NCBI GenBank assembly: GCA_016208305.1
Contig: JACQYI010000078.1
Location: forward strand, 62,001-126,000
Length of the DNA stretch: 64,000 nucleotides
Origin: Oscillatoriophycideae cyanobacterium NC_groundwater_1537_Pr4_S-0.65um_50_18
Lineage (GTDB): Bacteria; Cyanobacteriota; Cyanobacteriia; Elainellales; Elainellaceae
Reading direction: 5' to 3'
Shown here: positions 9,879 through 18,758 of the stretch, piece by piece
Layout of the letters: each line of letters begins with the position of its first letter
Position numbering within the stretch: position 1 is the first letter of the stretch
Position numbers and translations under genes: made by a program
The notes under the pieces: model-generated
Told to the model about the DNA's origin: nothing
The model's database searches: none
What the model saw: only the letters and a program-made list of their open reading frames with translations

Positions 9879-10590
9879 GAAATTTAGGGGAACATAACGC
9901 TGGATGCTACTGACGGGGAAGTCTGCCGCTTTAGGTTGACCCATCAGCATGCGGAGAGCAGACTGACCCTGCCACGGGTCTAGTCAGCACTGCCTCAAGA
10001 TCTTCACAGAAATAGCTAGAAGAACTGTTTTGAGGTGCCTAAGGCCAGCAGGTAGCGTAATTATGAAGATTCAGTATATTTCCATACAAATTAACATGCT
10101 GTTATCGAGTTCTTAATCCAGCTATGAAATCCTGATTAACTGCAGGCGTAAATAACATCAGCCTCTCTGTGATTTCACCAGATAACACAATGTGCAACCT
10201 CTCTCTAGCCGTCAATGCTTTAACTGTTAATCTGACCCGGTCGTGAGCGGAGTTCTTTGGATCTAAGCACAATATTCTGCCAATCCAGCCAGCCTGAGAC
10301 AGGTCGATCGCCAGCCTGGGTAAGGGTATCCAGGGAGTGATTTTTCTGCTTTGGCTTCGCCCAAGCAACAGCAATCGCTTTCACGGTTTCCCAACTCTGC
10401 ATTAAGTCGAGCATCTCATAGTCAAGCTAGGTGCGTTTTTTGAGTAAAGCGCATTTCAATTTTGTGTGACTTAGAGCATCCCCATGTCTTTTTGGGATGG
10501 TGTTCAGTCATTCGTGCGCTGATTTCAAGATTTTGGCTCATGCCAAAACGATCGCATCTCTATTCCATTCATTTTTTGAGGTTCCTTCAA
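9858..10590. other. intergenic region with structured segment
   Basis: About 730 bp upstream of the RTX nuclease gene. 9920-10038 can form several hairpins (separate entry). On the minus strand between 10102 and 10414 two overlapping open frames of 90 and 64 codons exist, but neither has a recognised family or good ribosome binding site; they are treated as non-coding. The last ~130 bp are open in the frame of the next gene but precede its well-marked start. Confidence 0.55.
9920..10038. ncRNA. candidate structured RNA: consecutive overlapping hairpins
   Basis: AGTCTGCCGC (9920-9929) can pair with GCG-GAGA-GCAGACT (9951-9964). GACTGACCC (9961-9969) can instead pair with GGGTCTAGTC, which competes for the 3' arm of the first hairpin. 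GCCTCAA-GATCTTC (9992-10005) pairs with GAAGAAC...TTGAGGTGC (10019-10038). Three stems in ~120 nt with mutually exclusive pairing are unusual for spacer DNA. No known RNA family recognised and strand unknown; it could be a small RNA, a leader element or chance. Confidence 0.3.
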
Positions 10591-13500
10591 ATGGCAGCAA
10601 TTAGTTTAACCGGAACAACTTACACCGAAAACTTCGATACTCTAGCAAGTTCCGGCACTAGCTCTACTTTGCCTAATGGTTGGGTATTTTCTGAGTCTGG
10701 AACAAATGCAAATGCAACTTACACAGCTGGGACAGGTAGCTCAAATACGGGCGATACTTATAGCTTTGGAGCCGCCAGCAGTTCTGAACGATCGCTAGGG
10801 GGATTGCAATCTGGCAGTTTAGTGCCAACAGTGGGCGCAAGCTTTGCCAACGACACAGGTTCTATCATTACGGCGTTGACCCTTGCTTATACGGGAGAGC
10901 AGTGGCGTTTAGGAACGTTAAACAGAGCCGATCGCATCGATTTTCAATACAGTCTAGATGCGAATTCTTTAACGACAGGCACTTGGACTGACGTGAATGC
11001 GCTTGACTTTACAGCCCCAGTCACCACAGGCACTGTAGGCTTACTCGATGGCAATGCTGCTGCTACTGCCCTCAGCAATTCTATTGAAGGCTTGTCAATT
11101 CCACCCGGAGCAACCGTCTGGATTCGCTGGAATAGCGTTGATGCGTTGGGAGCGGATGATGGTTTAGCGATCGACAGCTTTTCTATCACCCCAACCATTG
11201 GCTCGGTGCCGACAACGCCTATCGTCACCCTTGCAGCTCAAGACGCAGCCGCTGCCGAAGCTTCACAAGATCCCGGCACCTTCCGGATTGCGCGTACAGG
11301 CGATACTGCCAACGCCTTGACTGTAGCCTATACCCTTAACGGGACGGCCACGACCGATGACTTCACGCCTGCCCTTACAGGAACGGTTACCCTTGCGGCT
11401 GGGCAGTCTTTTACAGATGTCACGATTACGCCTGTGGATGACGCCCTGACAGAAAGCAGCGAAACCGTGATTCTGACTTTGGTTGACGCTGACGCTTACG
11501 ATGTCGGATCTGCTAACACAGCAACCGTGACGATCGCAGATAATGATGCGGCAGCGGGTGCGACTCGGATTCACGACATTCAAGGCTCTGCCCACCTTTC
11601 ACCGCTGAATGGTCAGGCCGTGCAGAGTGTGCCAGGCATCGTGACCGCGATCGCCTCAAATGGCTTCTACATTCAAGACCCTACGCCCGATACCAACGAT
11701 GCGACCTCAGAAGGAATTTTCGTTTTCACTGCCGGACTCTTGGGCGCGCGCACTGTGGGCGAAGCGGTGTTGGTCAGCGGTACGGTTAGTGAATTTCGTC
11801 CGGGTGGTAATGCCAATAACTTAACCATCACGCAAATTTCCCATAACAGCAGCGTGCAATCGCTCAGCGTCACCGCTTGGACAAATGCTCCTACCGCAAC
11901 GATCGCCCCGACTGTTCTGGGCAATGACGGACGGACAATTCCCACATCGGTGATTGAAAACGATGCCACCAATGTGGAGAGCAATGGCACCTTTGATCCT
12001 ACTCAAGATGGCATTGACTTCTACGAAAGTCTAGAAGGCATGGTTGTTCAAGTTAACAATCCAATTGCCACCTCTCCTACTGCCAACTTTGGTTCCTCTG
12101 AGGAAATCTGGGTGTTGGCAGACAACGGTGCTAATGCAACCAGCCGCACCAGTCGGGGAGGAAGCCTGATTACGTCAAGCGATTTCAACCCAGAGCGGAT
12201 TCAGATCGATGATTTGAACAATTCTTTGGGGCTACCCAGCGTAAACGTGGGGGCGCAACTCAGCACGATTACAGGAGTTGTCAATTACGATTTCAATAAC
12301 TACGAAGTTTTGGTTTCGACGGCTCCTACGATCGTGCAAGCTTCTTCCTTACAGAAAGAAGTCACCAATCTAACGGCCAGCGCAACCCAGCTCACCCTTG
12401 CCACTTTCAATGTAGAAAACCTTGATCCTGGCGATGGTGCAGCTAAATTTAATGGGTTGGCAAGTGCGATCGTGGGCAACCTGAAGTCACCCGATATCAT
12501 TAACCTTGAAGAAATTCAGGACAATAACGGCGCAACCAATAATGGTGTGGTGGATGCCAACGTGACCCTGCAAACGCTGATTGATGCGATCGCAGCAGCC
12601 GGAGGGCCTACCTATGAATACCGCCAACTCAACCCGGTCAACAATCAAGATGGCGGCGAACCGGGCGGCAATATCCGCGTAGGCTTTTTGTTTAATCCCA
12701 GCCGGGTCAGCTTTGTTGAAGGATCGCTGCAACGCTTGACCGATGCCAACCTAGCCGATGGAGATGCCTTTGCCAGCAGCCGTAAACCTTTGGTCGGCAA
12801 ATTTGTCTTCAACGGACAGGACGTAACCGTCGTCGGCAACCACTTCAATTCTAAAGGGGGGGATCAACCTCTATTTGGCCCTAACCAACCTCCGGTTTTG
12901 AATAGCGAAGCGCAACGCAACCAGCAAGCCACGATCGTTAAAGACTTCGTACAAGGGCTTACAGCCGCCAACGCCAATGTGGTTGTAGCAGGTGACTTGA
13001 ATGACTTTGAGTTTTCCAATCCGCTCAGCATCTTAGAGAGTGGCGGCTTGACAACGTTGGTCGAAACTTTGCCAGCAAACGAGCGCTACACCTACAACTT
13101 TCAGGGGAATGCTCAGGTGCTGGATCATATCTTGGTGAGCAGCAATCTGCGTAGCAACCTGGATGGCTTTGATGTAGTTCATATCAACTCTGAGTTTGCG
13201 GATCAGATCAGTGACCATGATCCGGTTATTGCCCGCTTTAATCTACCTGTGGCGAATCGCGCACCGATCGCCAATAATGACAGCGGCTTCACAGCCAATC
13301 AAAATGCGGCAAAGCTAATCCCGATCGCTGCTTTGCTCGCCAATGATACTGATCCTGATGCCAACTCAACGCTATCTATTGTGGTCAGCGGGTTTAGCGA
13401 TGTTGTAGGTGGCAGTGTTGCGCTAAGTGGCAGTAACGTGGTCTTCACGCCTAATGCCAGCGGTACAGCTAGCTTCAAATACACCCTGAGCGACGGTAGC

Positions 13501-13941
13501 TTAACCAGTCAGGCGATCGTCACTTTGGAAGTGGGCAAGACCATTGATACTGGAAATGGCAAAGATACCGCAACGGGAACCGCTGGCGATGACCTCTTGC
13601 TGGGCGGCAATGGCAAAGACACCCTGATAGGCAATGGAGGGGATGATACCTTGATGGGCGGAAACGGCGTGGATGTCCTTAATGGAGGAATAGGCAACGA
13701 CACGCTCAACGGTGGCAATGGCAACGATATTTTTGTGCTTGCTGCCAACGGCACCGACACCATCCAGGACTTTGCGCTGCGGCAAGATCAGATTGGCTTG
13801 TCAGGAGGACTGAGCTTTGGCCAACTGAGCTTTGCCGATGTGAACGGCAGTGCTGCCATTCGCCTTGGTGCTGATACGTTAGCGCTGTTAACTGGAGTAA
13901 CGGCTAATCAACTGGTTTCATCCAGTTTTGTTACCGTTTAA
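10591..13941 (+). CDS. secreted multidomain nuclease: Calx-beta, ExeM-like endonuclease/exonuclease/phosphatase and RTX repeats
   Basis: 1116 residues. The start is ATG 10591, marked by a GAGG ribosome binding site (10578-10581); the frame is open upstream to 10462 without such a signal. Order: jelly-roll-like N-domain (~1-200), Calx-beta (~205-320, NALTVAYTLNGTATTDDF), OB-like ExeM segment (~325-560, HDIQGSAH), metal-dependent nuclease domain (~590-870) with ATFNVENLDP, NLEEIQDN, GNHFNSKGG, AGDLNDF and SDHDPV, a cadherin-like repeat (NDTDPDANSTLS), then RTX nonapeptides (GNGGDDTLMGGNGVDVLNGG) and a C-terminal cap. No Sec signal; RTX proteins leave by type I secretion through their C-terminus. 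Probable role: extracellular DNA degradation or phosphate scavenging. Confidence 0.93.
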   Translation: MAAISLTGTTYTENFDTLASSGTSSTLPNGWVFSESGTNANATYTAGTGSSNTGDTYSFGAASSSERSLGGLQSGSLVPTVGASFANDTGSIITALTLAYTGEQWRLGTLNRADRIDFQYSLDANSLTTGTWTDVNALDFTAPVTTGTVGLLDGNAAATALSNSIEGLSIPPGATVWIRWNSVDALGADDGLAIDSFSITPTIGSVPTTPIVTLAAQDAAAAEASQDPGTFRIARTGDTANALTVAYTLNGTATTDDFTPALTGTVTLAAGQSFTDVTITPVDDALTESSETVILTLVDADAYDVGSANTATVTIADNDAAAGATRIHDIQGSAHLSPLNGQAVQSVPGIVTAIASNGFYIQDPTPDTNDATSEGIFVFTAGLLGARTVGEAVLVSGTVSEFRPGGNANNLTITQISHNSSVQSLSVTAWTNAPTATIAPTVLGNDGRTIPTSVIENDATNVESNGTFDPTQDGIDFYESLEGMVVQVNNPIATSPTANFGSSEEIWVLADNGANATSRTSRGGSLITSSDFNPERIQIDDLNNSLGLPSVNVGAQLSTITGVVNYDFNNYEVLVSTAPTIVQASSLQKEVTNLTASATQLTLATFNVENLDPGDGAAKFNGLASAIVGNLKSPDIINLEEIQDNNGATNNGVVDANVTLQTLIDAIAAAGGPTYEYRQLNPVNNQDGGEPGGNIRVGFLFNPSRVSFVEGSLQRLTDANLADGDAFASSRKPLVGKFVFNGQDVTVVGNHFNSKGGDQPLFGPNQPPVLNSEAQRNQQATIVKDFVQGLTAANANVVVAGDLNDFEFSNPLSILESGGLTTLVETLPANERYTYNFQGNAQVLDHILVSSNLRSNLDGFDVVHINSEFADQISDHDPVIARFNLPVANRAPIANNDSGFTANQNAAKLIPIAALLANDTDPDANSTLSIVVSGFSDVVGGSVALSGSNVVFTPNASGTASFKYTLSDGSLTSQAIVTLEVGKTIDTGNGKDTATGTAGDDLLLGGNGKDTLIGNGGDDTLMGGNGVDVLNGGIGNDTLNGGNGNDIFVLAANGTDTIQDFALRQDQIGLSGGLSFGQLSFADVNGSAAIRLGADTLALLTGVTANQLVSSSFVTV

Positions 13942-14084
13942 CGGCTGTATTTTGTAACCCTCGACGCAAGTCAGCGTTGCAAATTCTCACAGGTAAGGTT
14001 TTATGAACAGGGGTCTGCGCTTTCTGTTCATAAAGCCTCATGTAATCAACTCAATGCCAGCCGCTCTTATTATGGATTTCATAT

Positions 14085-14119
14085 GGGGGAGTTTGCACCC
14101 GCAGGGTGCAAACTCCCCC
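14085..14119. terminator. perfect 16-bp inverted repeat, terminator-like
   Basis: GGGGGAGTTTGCACCC (14085-14100) and its exact complement (14104-14119) flank a 3-nt loop GCA. It sits between the nuclease gene and the convergent tRNA-Leu. An A-run follows instead of a T-run, so on the minus strand it would be a typical intrinsic terminator (stem then U-run) for transcription from the tRNA side. Confidence 0.65.
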
Positions 14120-14124
14120 GAAAA

Positions 14125-14153
14125 AAAGCCCGCCGCAGGCGAGCTTTCTTCAG
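14125..14153 (+). terminator. second hairpin, terminator-like
   Basis: AAAGCCCGCC (14125-14134) pairs with GGCGAGCTTT (14138-14147), one mismatch, loop GCA, followed by a pyrimidine-rich tract. Together with the preceding stem it probably ends transcription from both sides. Confidence 0.5.
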
Positions 14154-14205
14154 GCTTCTTTTGCTTTTTTCAAACTTCTTTGAAAGAAGAGAACTGCTGA
14201 CTAAA

Positions 14206-14287
14206 TGCGGATGAAAGGACTTGAACCTTCACTTCGTGAGAAACTAGAACCTAAATCTAGCGCGTCTACCAATTCCGCCACATCCGC
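14206..14287 (-). tRNA. tRNA-Leu (anticodon UAG)
   Basis: On the minus strand GCGGATG pairs with CATCCGC, with A as discriminator; CCA is not encoded. The D-arm has AATTGGTAGACGC, the anticodon stem CTAGA/TCTAG encloses loop TTTAGGT (anticodon TAG), a long variable arm follows, and the T-arm carries GGTTCAAGTCC. The long variable arm and anticodon fit class II tRNA-Leu reading CUN codons. Confidence 0.97.
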
Positions 14288-14385
14288 GTGGGTCAGTTGA
14301 TTATGATAGCAGAGATTTTTTGAAGTAGCATGATTTTTTGAAATTAAGCCATTGAAGCCTAAACGGCTCAACAAAAATACTGGGG

Positions 14386-16215
14386 CTAGCGATAGCCAGC
14401 CGCTTGCAGGGCAAACAGTTTGGCATATTGCCCTTCTACCTGCATAAGCTGCTCATGGGTGCCCTGCTCCTGAACTTCGCCATTGACCAGCACGATAATT
14501 TGGTCGGCCATGCGAACGGTCGAGAACCGGTGGGAAATCAAGATTGCCATCTGGTCTTGAGTCACGGCACGAAGCTGATTAAAGATTTCCACTTCGGCCT
14601 CGGCATCCACGGCAGAAGTCGGTTCATCCAGCACCAGAATATCGGCTCCGGTACGCATGAACGCGCGCGACAGAGCAATTTTTTGCCACTGCCCACCCGA
14701 TAGTTCGCGCCCATCTTTGAACCAACGCCCAAGCTGGGTCTGAAATCCGTTGGGTAGGGTGTCAATGAACGATCGCGCTGTGCCTTTTTGAGTTGCGTCT
14801 TCCCATCGCGCTCGATCTTCAAGATAATCGACATCTCCCACGCCTACATTTTCTCCGACCTGAAACTGGTAGCGGACAAAGTTTTGGAAAATGACGCCAA
14901 TCCGCTTTTGTAAGGTTTCAATATCCCACTCTTGCAGATCGCGTCCGTCGAGCAAGATTCGTCCTGAATCTGGCGGATAAAGGCGCGTCAGTAGTTTGAT
15001 CAGCGTCGTTTTGCCCGATCCATTTTTGCCAACGATCGCCAATTTTCGTCCCGGCGGCAGATGAAAGGACACCTGATTGAGGGCGGGCAGGGTGCTACCG
15101 GGATAGGTGAACGAGACTTGTTCAAATCGAATGCCGTCTTCTGGCTGCGTGCCGTATTTTGCGTAACCCAGCGCCTCTGGAACTGGCTCCTCTAGAAATT
15201 CATACAGGTTCGAGAGATAGAGCGAGTCTTCATACATGCCGCCCACTGCCGTCAAGATTGAGGCAAAGGTAGATTGCCCCTGACGAAACACAACCAGATA
15301 TAGGGTCAGGTCGCCCAGAGAAATGCGGCTGGCGATCGCCTCCAGCACAATCCAAACATAGGTGCCGTAAAAAGTCACAGTACTAATTAGACTCAGGCCG
15401 TAGCTCCAGAGGCTACGGCGAATGGTCAAATTGCGGTCTTCGGCATAAAGGCGATTGAAGATAGCGCGGTAGCGTTCTAGCAGCATATCGCCCAGCTGGT
15501 AGAGCTTTACCTCCATCGCGTTCGACTCATTGGAGATGAGAAACTCTAGGTAGTCTTGCGATCGCGCTTCTGGGGTACGCCGCCGAAAAAGCCGAAAGGC
15601 GGTCTGAGAAAATCTCGTTTCGGCCACAAACGCAGGAACTGCGGCCAGCATCAACAGCAGTACTGCCCACCCTGAGAAACGCAGCAAGAGTCCTGCAAAG
15701 GTAATGATCGACAACGTATCTTTAATCAGTCCAAATGTCCGAATCACCAGACCCAGAGGCCGGGTGGAGGCTTCGCGTCTAGCGCGGCTCATTTTGTCAT
15801 AAAACTCCGAATCCTCAAAATGCGCCATGTCCAAAGTCAAGGCTTTTTCGAGAATCAGCACATTCACCTTTTGCCCCAGCAAGACACGCAGCAGCGATTG
15901 GCAGAGTGCCGTGATCTGCTGGCTTCCAGAAAGGAGTGCTACGGCGATCGCCTCGATGCCCAGATATTCCAGCACGCGCCAGCGATCGCTCACTAAGCCC
16001 GACTGCGTGGCCTGAATGACGCCATCTACGATTAATTTACCGAGATAGGCGATTGCACCGGGTAAGAGTCCTGAAAGCAGCGTTAGTAGGGCAAGGCTGA
16101 GGGTGAGCTGAGGATGGGTTGTCCAGACGAGCTGAATAGCGCGACCGCAATATTGAAAGACCGATAGAGGCCGAGAAAAAGCCTGCAACAGCCGTTTGGA
16201 TGAGGAAATATGCAT
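14386..16215 (-). CDS. ABC exporter, fused permease and ATPase
   Basis: 609 residues, a half-transporter of the MsbA/multidrug type working as a dimer in the inner membrane. Residues ~1-335 hold about six membrane segments; the ATPase domain (~360-609) has Walker A GKNGSGKTTL, Q-loop IGVIFQNF, signature ELSGGQWQK, Walker B ADILVLDEPTSAVD and the switch His in ILISHRFST, all intact. The substrate cannot be read from the sequence; lipids, peptides and polysaccharides are all possible. The gene stands alone, divergent from the 46-residue protein gene. Confidence 0.93.
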   Translation of the reverse strand: MHISSSKRLLQAFSRPLSVFQYCGRAIQLVWTTHPQLTLSLALLTLLSGLLPGAIAYLGKLIVDGVIQATQSGLVSDRWRVLEYLGIEAIAVALLSGSQQITALCQSLLRVLLGQKVNVLILEKALTLDMAHFEDSEFYDKMSRARREASTRPLGLVIRTFGLIKDTLSIITFAGLLLRFSGWAVLLLMLAAVPAFVAETRFSQTAFRLFRRRTPEARSQDYLEFLISNESNAMEVKLYQLGDMLLERYRAIFNRLYAEDRNLTIRRSLWSYGLSLISTVTFYGTYVWIVLEAIASRISLGDLTLYLVVFRQGQSTFASILTAVGGMYEDSLYLSNLYEFLEEPVPEALGYAKYGTQPEDGIRFEQVSFTYPGSTLPALNQVSFHLPPGRKLAIVGKNGSGKTTLIKLLTRLYPPDSGRILLDGRDLQEWDIETLQKRIGVIFQNFVRYQFQVGENVGVGDVDYLEDRARWEDATQKGTARSFIDTLPNGFQTQLGRWFKDGRELSGGQWQKIALSRAFMRTGADILVLDEPTSAVDAEAEVEIFNQLRAVTQDQMAILISHRFSTVRMADQIIVLVNGEVQEQGTHEQLMQVEGQYAKLFALQAAGYR

Positions 16216-16310
16216 TCTCCAACAATAGCGTTTTGGGCTAGGGACGGCGGCTAAGGCTCCTTACACTTACAAAATTAAGACCAAGAACTTTTTTGAGAGC
16301 GTGAAGTTTT

Positions 16311-16340
16311 TTGGATTTATTTAAACAATTTCTTTACAAT
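16311..16340 (+). promoter_or_regulatory. candidate sigma-70-type promoter of the 46-residue protein gene
   Basis: TTGGAT (16311-16316) and TACAAT (16335-16340) are 18 bp apart and the start codon follows 36 bp later. Based on pattern only. Confidence 0.4.
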
Positions 16341-16376
16341 TAGGACAGCTCCACAAATTGGCTCTCTCAAAAACCT

Positions 16377-16517
16377 ATGGCAAGTTCAGACGATCGTAAA
16401 AAGCGGATCATGGAGCATTTGGCTCGCAGTATCAATGATTTTTCCAAACCCAGCATGAAAATGACGGAGGAGCGCAAGCAGCAGATTAAAGATCATGTCC
16501 GTCGAACGACGGGCTGA
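16377..16517 (+). CDS. small basic protein of 46 residues, function unknown
   Basis: ATG 16377 to TGA 16515-16517. The product is highly charged: it starts MASSDDRKKRIMEHLARS and ends EERKQQIKDHVRRTTG, probably two short helices. It has a promoter-like sequence upstream and a strong intrinsic terminator 37 bp downstream, so it looks like a complete single-gene transcription unit. Small proteins of this kind occur widely in cyanobacteria, but no function is assigned here. No membrane segment or metal-binding motif. Confidence 0.7.
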   Translation: MASSDDRKKRIMEHLARSINDFSKPSMKMTEERKQQIKDHVRRTTG

Positions 16518-16554
16518 TTCACGGCTTGCTCAATTTCGGGTGCAAATTTTTAGG

Positions 16555-16621
16555 GTGAGGTCATAATCTTGCAAAAGTGCCGATGCAAAGCACTTGCAAG
16601 ATTATGGCCTCACTCTTTTTT
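16555..16621 (+). terminator. strong intrinsic terminator
   Basis: GTGAGGTCATAATCTTGCAA (16555-16574) pairs with the segment ending CCTCAC (16608-16613), with only one or two mismatches, forming a stem of about 20 bp plus an inner GTGC/GCAC extension. A run of Ts (16614-16621, one C) follows directly. Confidence 0.85.
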
Positions 16622-16937
16622 CTGACATGAGCAGCAACTCTAAGCATTGAACTTTAAATCAGGGCGCAAACTTCCTGAAAGAAATCCTAGAAAAATGAGA
16701 ATTGCTGTGACACGAACCTTTTGCAAGAATTTTAGTCAATTGGATCTATATTGGTCTGTTGGTGCCGATCCGCAGGCGAATGAATAGTCGAAGGCATTTG
16801 GAAATCCTTAAAATTAAAGGTGCCTTGAGGGGCTATGGTCTGAGCCAAGGGCTGTTGCCTCAAAATAGAGTGGATGCTCAGATTTGGCGATCGGTAGCGC
16901 TCAAAACGTTTTGCGTTGATGGAGGGAAGACAAAGCG
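16622..16937. other. intergenic region upstream of the first exbB
   Basis: About 315 bp with no gene seen. It ends in the ribosome binding site GGAGGG (16921-16926) of exbB. Confidence 0.5.
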
Positions 16938-17624
16938 GTGAATATTTCTGACCTGTTTGCGAGAGGCGGCCTTGCCATGTGGCCTCTGCTGCTGCTTTCG
17001 TTTCTGGCACTCAGTACTATTATTGAGCGGGCTTGGTTTTGGTCAAAAATTCTCACCCATGATCGCGAAATTGCGGGTCGGGTGTTGGAGGCGGCGCGGC
17101 GAGATTGGATAGCAGCCACCGAAATTGCCCGAAAATCTAGCAATCAACCGATTGGACGCTTTCTCTACTCAGCGCTAGAGCTAGAAAGCCCTGACCCAGA
17201 AGTGTTTCAGCTTGCCCTAGAAGCCTCAGCCGATGAAGAACTTGCCGCCATGCGACGCGGCGAAAAACTTTTGGAAGCAACGATCGCGATCGCACCTCTG
17301 TTGGGGCTGTTGGGCACTGTGCTGGGTCTGATTGGCTCTCTTAGCTCCATTCGGATTGGAGATTTGGGCACTGACTCAACTGCGGGTGCAACATTGGGGA
17401 TTGCTGAAGCCTTGATCACGACGGCTACGGGTCTGATTATTGCCATTACGACTCTGGCTTTTCATCGGCTCTACCAAAGCTTTGTGGGCGGACAGGCAAA
17501 AATTTTCCGGCAGTCGGGCAATGAGCTAGAGTTGCTCTACCGCAAAGGCCGCATGTGGCAACGCGATCGCCAGCTGGGTGCAGGCGATTCTATGACTCCT
17601 TCCGTAGCAGAGGAAACGCCATGA
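16938..17624 (+). CDS. exbB: MotA/TolQ/ExbB proton channel family protein (copy 1)
   Basis: 228 residues from GTG 16938, which has GGAGGG 11 bp upstream. Inner-membrane proton channel subunit that, with ExbD, turns proton flow into force on a partner such as TonB. Three membrane segments: ~11-30 (MWPLLLLSFLALSTIIERAW), ~115-140 (IAPLLGLLGTVLGLIGSLSS) and ~155-180 (EALITTATGLIIAITTLAF); the GLLGTV and A/T-rich third helix are family hallmarks. Overlaps exbD by ATGA, indicating translational coupling. No TonB or receptor gene is nearby, so the energised partner is unknown. Confidence 0.93.
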   Translation: MNISDLFARGGLAMWPLLLLSFLALSTIIERAWFWSKILTHDREIAGRVLEAARRDWIAATEIARKSSNQPIGRFLYSALELESPDPEVFQLALEASADEELAAMRRGEKLLEATIAIAPLLGLLGTVLGLIGSLSSIRIGDLGTDSTAGATLGIAEALITTATGLIIAITTLAFHRLYQSFVGGQAKIFRQSGNELELLYRKGRMWQRDRQLGAGDSMTPSVAEETP

Positions 17625-18298
17625 AAATCCATAGCGACTCTCACGAACCTGAAGTCCGGATTGAGATTGTGCCGCTGATTGACGTCATCTTCTGCATTCT
17701 CACTTTTTTCATTCTGGCAGCCGTGACGCTAACGCGGCAAAATGCCATCAACGTTGACCTCCCCAGAGCTGCCACGGGTACGACTCAGATGCGTAAGCTG
17801 CTGATTGTCACGGTTGATCCGATCGGGCAAACCTATGTCGAGAAGCAGCCTGTTTCTAGAGAGCAGCTTTATCAAGCGCTCCTAAACTTTCAACAAACCA
17901 GTCCTGAAGGCACAATGGTGCTCTATGCTTCACGAGCAGCCAGCTATAACGATGTCGTGCAGGTCTTAGACTTGCTGCAATCGGTTGGCGGACGGGTGGC
18001 TTTGGCAACTCTACCCGGTGCGCAACTCCCAGAGCTGACTTCTCCAGGGGCAGGCTCAAGTCCTCTACCTGGCTCGACTGGATTACCTGGTTCGACCGGA
18101 TTACCTGGTTCGACTGGATTACCTGGCTCAAACGGCTTGTCTACGCCCAATAGCTCTGGTGTGCCGCTGCCAGACGCTACTTCTCCCTACGATTTGAATC
18201 AGCCTCTACCAAATTCAACTTCACCGAGCCAGCCCAGTGCTCCTTCAGGTTCAAGCAAAACTCCTGCAACTGGAAGTGCAGTGCCTAGCCGCCCCTAA
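17621..18298 (+). CDS. exbD: ExbD/TolR family protein with collagen-like C-terminal tail (copy 1)
   Basis: 225 residues; ATG 17621 overlaps the exbB TGA as ATGA. One membrane segment (~17-37) carries the essential Asp in VPLIDVIFCILTFF. A periplasmic domain follows to ~residue 135 (the RVALATLPGAQLPE region). The tail (~140-225) is unusual: an 18-bp DNA unit repeated four times (18065-18136) encodes GSTGLP repeats, that is eight consecutive Gly-X-Y triplets as in collagen, followed by a Pro/Ser-rich end. Ordinary ExbD proteins are ~130-140 residues, so ~85 residues are extra. The tail could reach the peptidoglycan or a partner; this is inference. Confidence 0.92.
   Translation: MKIHSDSHEPEVRIEIVPLIDVIFCILTFFILAAVTLTRQNAINVDLPRAATGTTQMRKLLIVTVDPIGQTYVEKQPVSREQLYQALLNFQQTSPEGTMVLYASRAASYNDVVQVLDLLQSVGGRVALATLPGAQLPELTSPGAGSSPLPGSTGLPGSTGLPGSTGLPGSNGLSTPNSSGVPLPDATSPYDLNQPLPNSTSPSQPSAPSGSSKTPATGSAVPSRP
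18065..18136. repeat. 18-bp in-frame tandem repeat in exbD, four copies
   Basis: Units at 18065-18082, 18083-18100, 18101-18118 and 18119-18136; consensus TTACCTGGTTCGACTGGA. The encoded peptide is LPGSTG repeated, giving Gly-X-Y periodicity. Confidence 0.9.
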
Positions 18299-18581
18299 AG
18301 GCTACTCTTCTCAACTGCGGCTGGGGCAAAAATGTTTTGGGACACATGAAACATATTCCAAAATATTTCAACCGCAAGGGCAAATGAGAAAATGACTCTT
18401 AAGGATCACCCCCTTGTGCTTTTAATGACTGAAATTTCCTCAGTAAAAGTACGGGTTTATGTGACATTCGTATGAACATAATGTGAAAATCGTATGCGTC
18501 AAGAATTTTTGTGCCCAAAGGATACAGGCGATTTTCTGTAAGTGCGGCACACTATGTCTGATGTATACTCTTAAGCGTGTG

Positions 18582-18758
18582 ATGGACAGCCAAACGCAGG
18601 TTAGCAGACAGCCAAGATTTCCTCTCCAAGCATTCACTGGCTCCACTGGCACCGATTTTGACTTTGATATGTGGGCAGTGGCAGTCCGGCAGCAAATGTT
18701 GGCAACGCTTAAGAAAAGAGAGGGGAGCCGCAGTAACTGGGGGCGACTCCAGAGTTAA
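18582..18758 (+). CDS. small protein of 58 residues, function unknown
   Basis: From ATG 18582 (MDSQTQVSRQ...); an ATG at 18561 would add seven residues. The core (FTGSTGTDFDFDMWAVAVRQ followed by QMLATLKKR) looks like a conserved motif with acidic-aromatic and helical parts rather than random translation. No membrane segment. It stands alone between exbD and dxs and is followed by a terminator-like hairpin at 18842. Similar small proteins exist in cyanobacteria from memory, but no function is known. Confidence 0.55.
   Translation: MDSQTQVSRQPRFPLQAFTGSTGTDFDFDMWAVAVRQQMLATLKKREGSRSNWGRLQS

Larger units (their letters stand above)
13942..14205. other. spacer with tandem terminators
   Basis: About 260 bp between the nuclease gene and the convergent tRNA gene. 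It holds two adjacent hairpins (separate entries) and no gene. Confidence 0.6.

Noticed and set aside
18483..18581. Upstream extension of the 58-residue gene
   Set aside because: Cys-rich translation without family resemblance; the conserved-looking part begins at 18561 or 18582.
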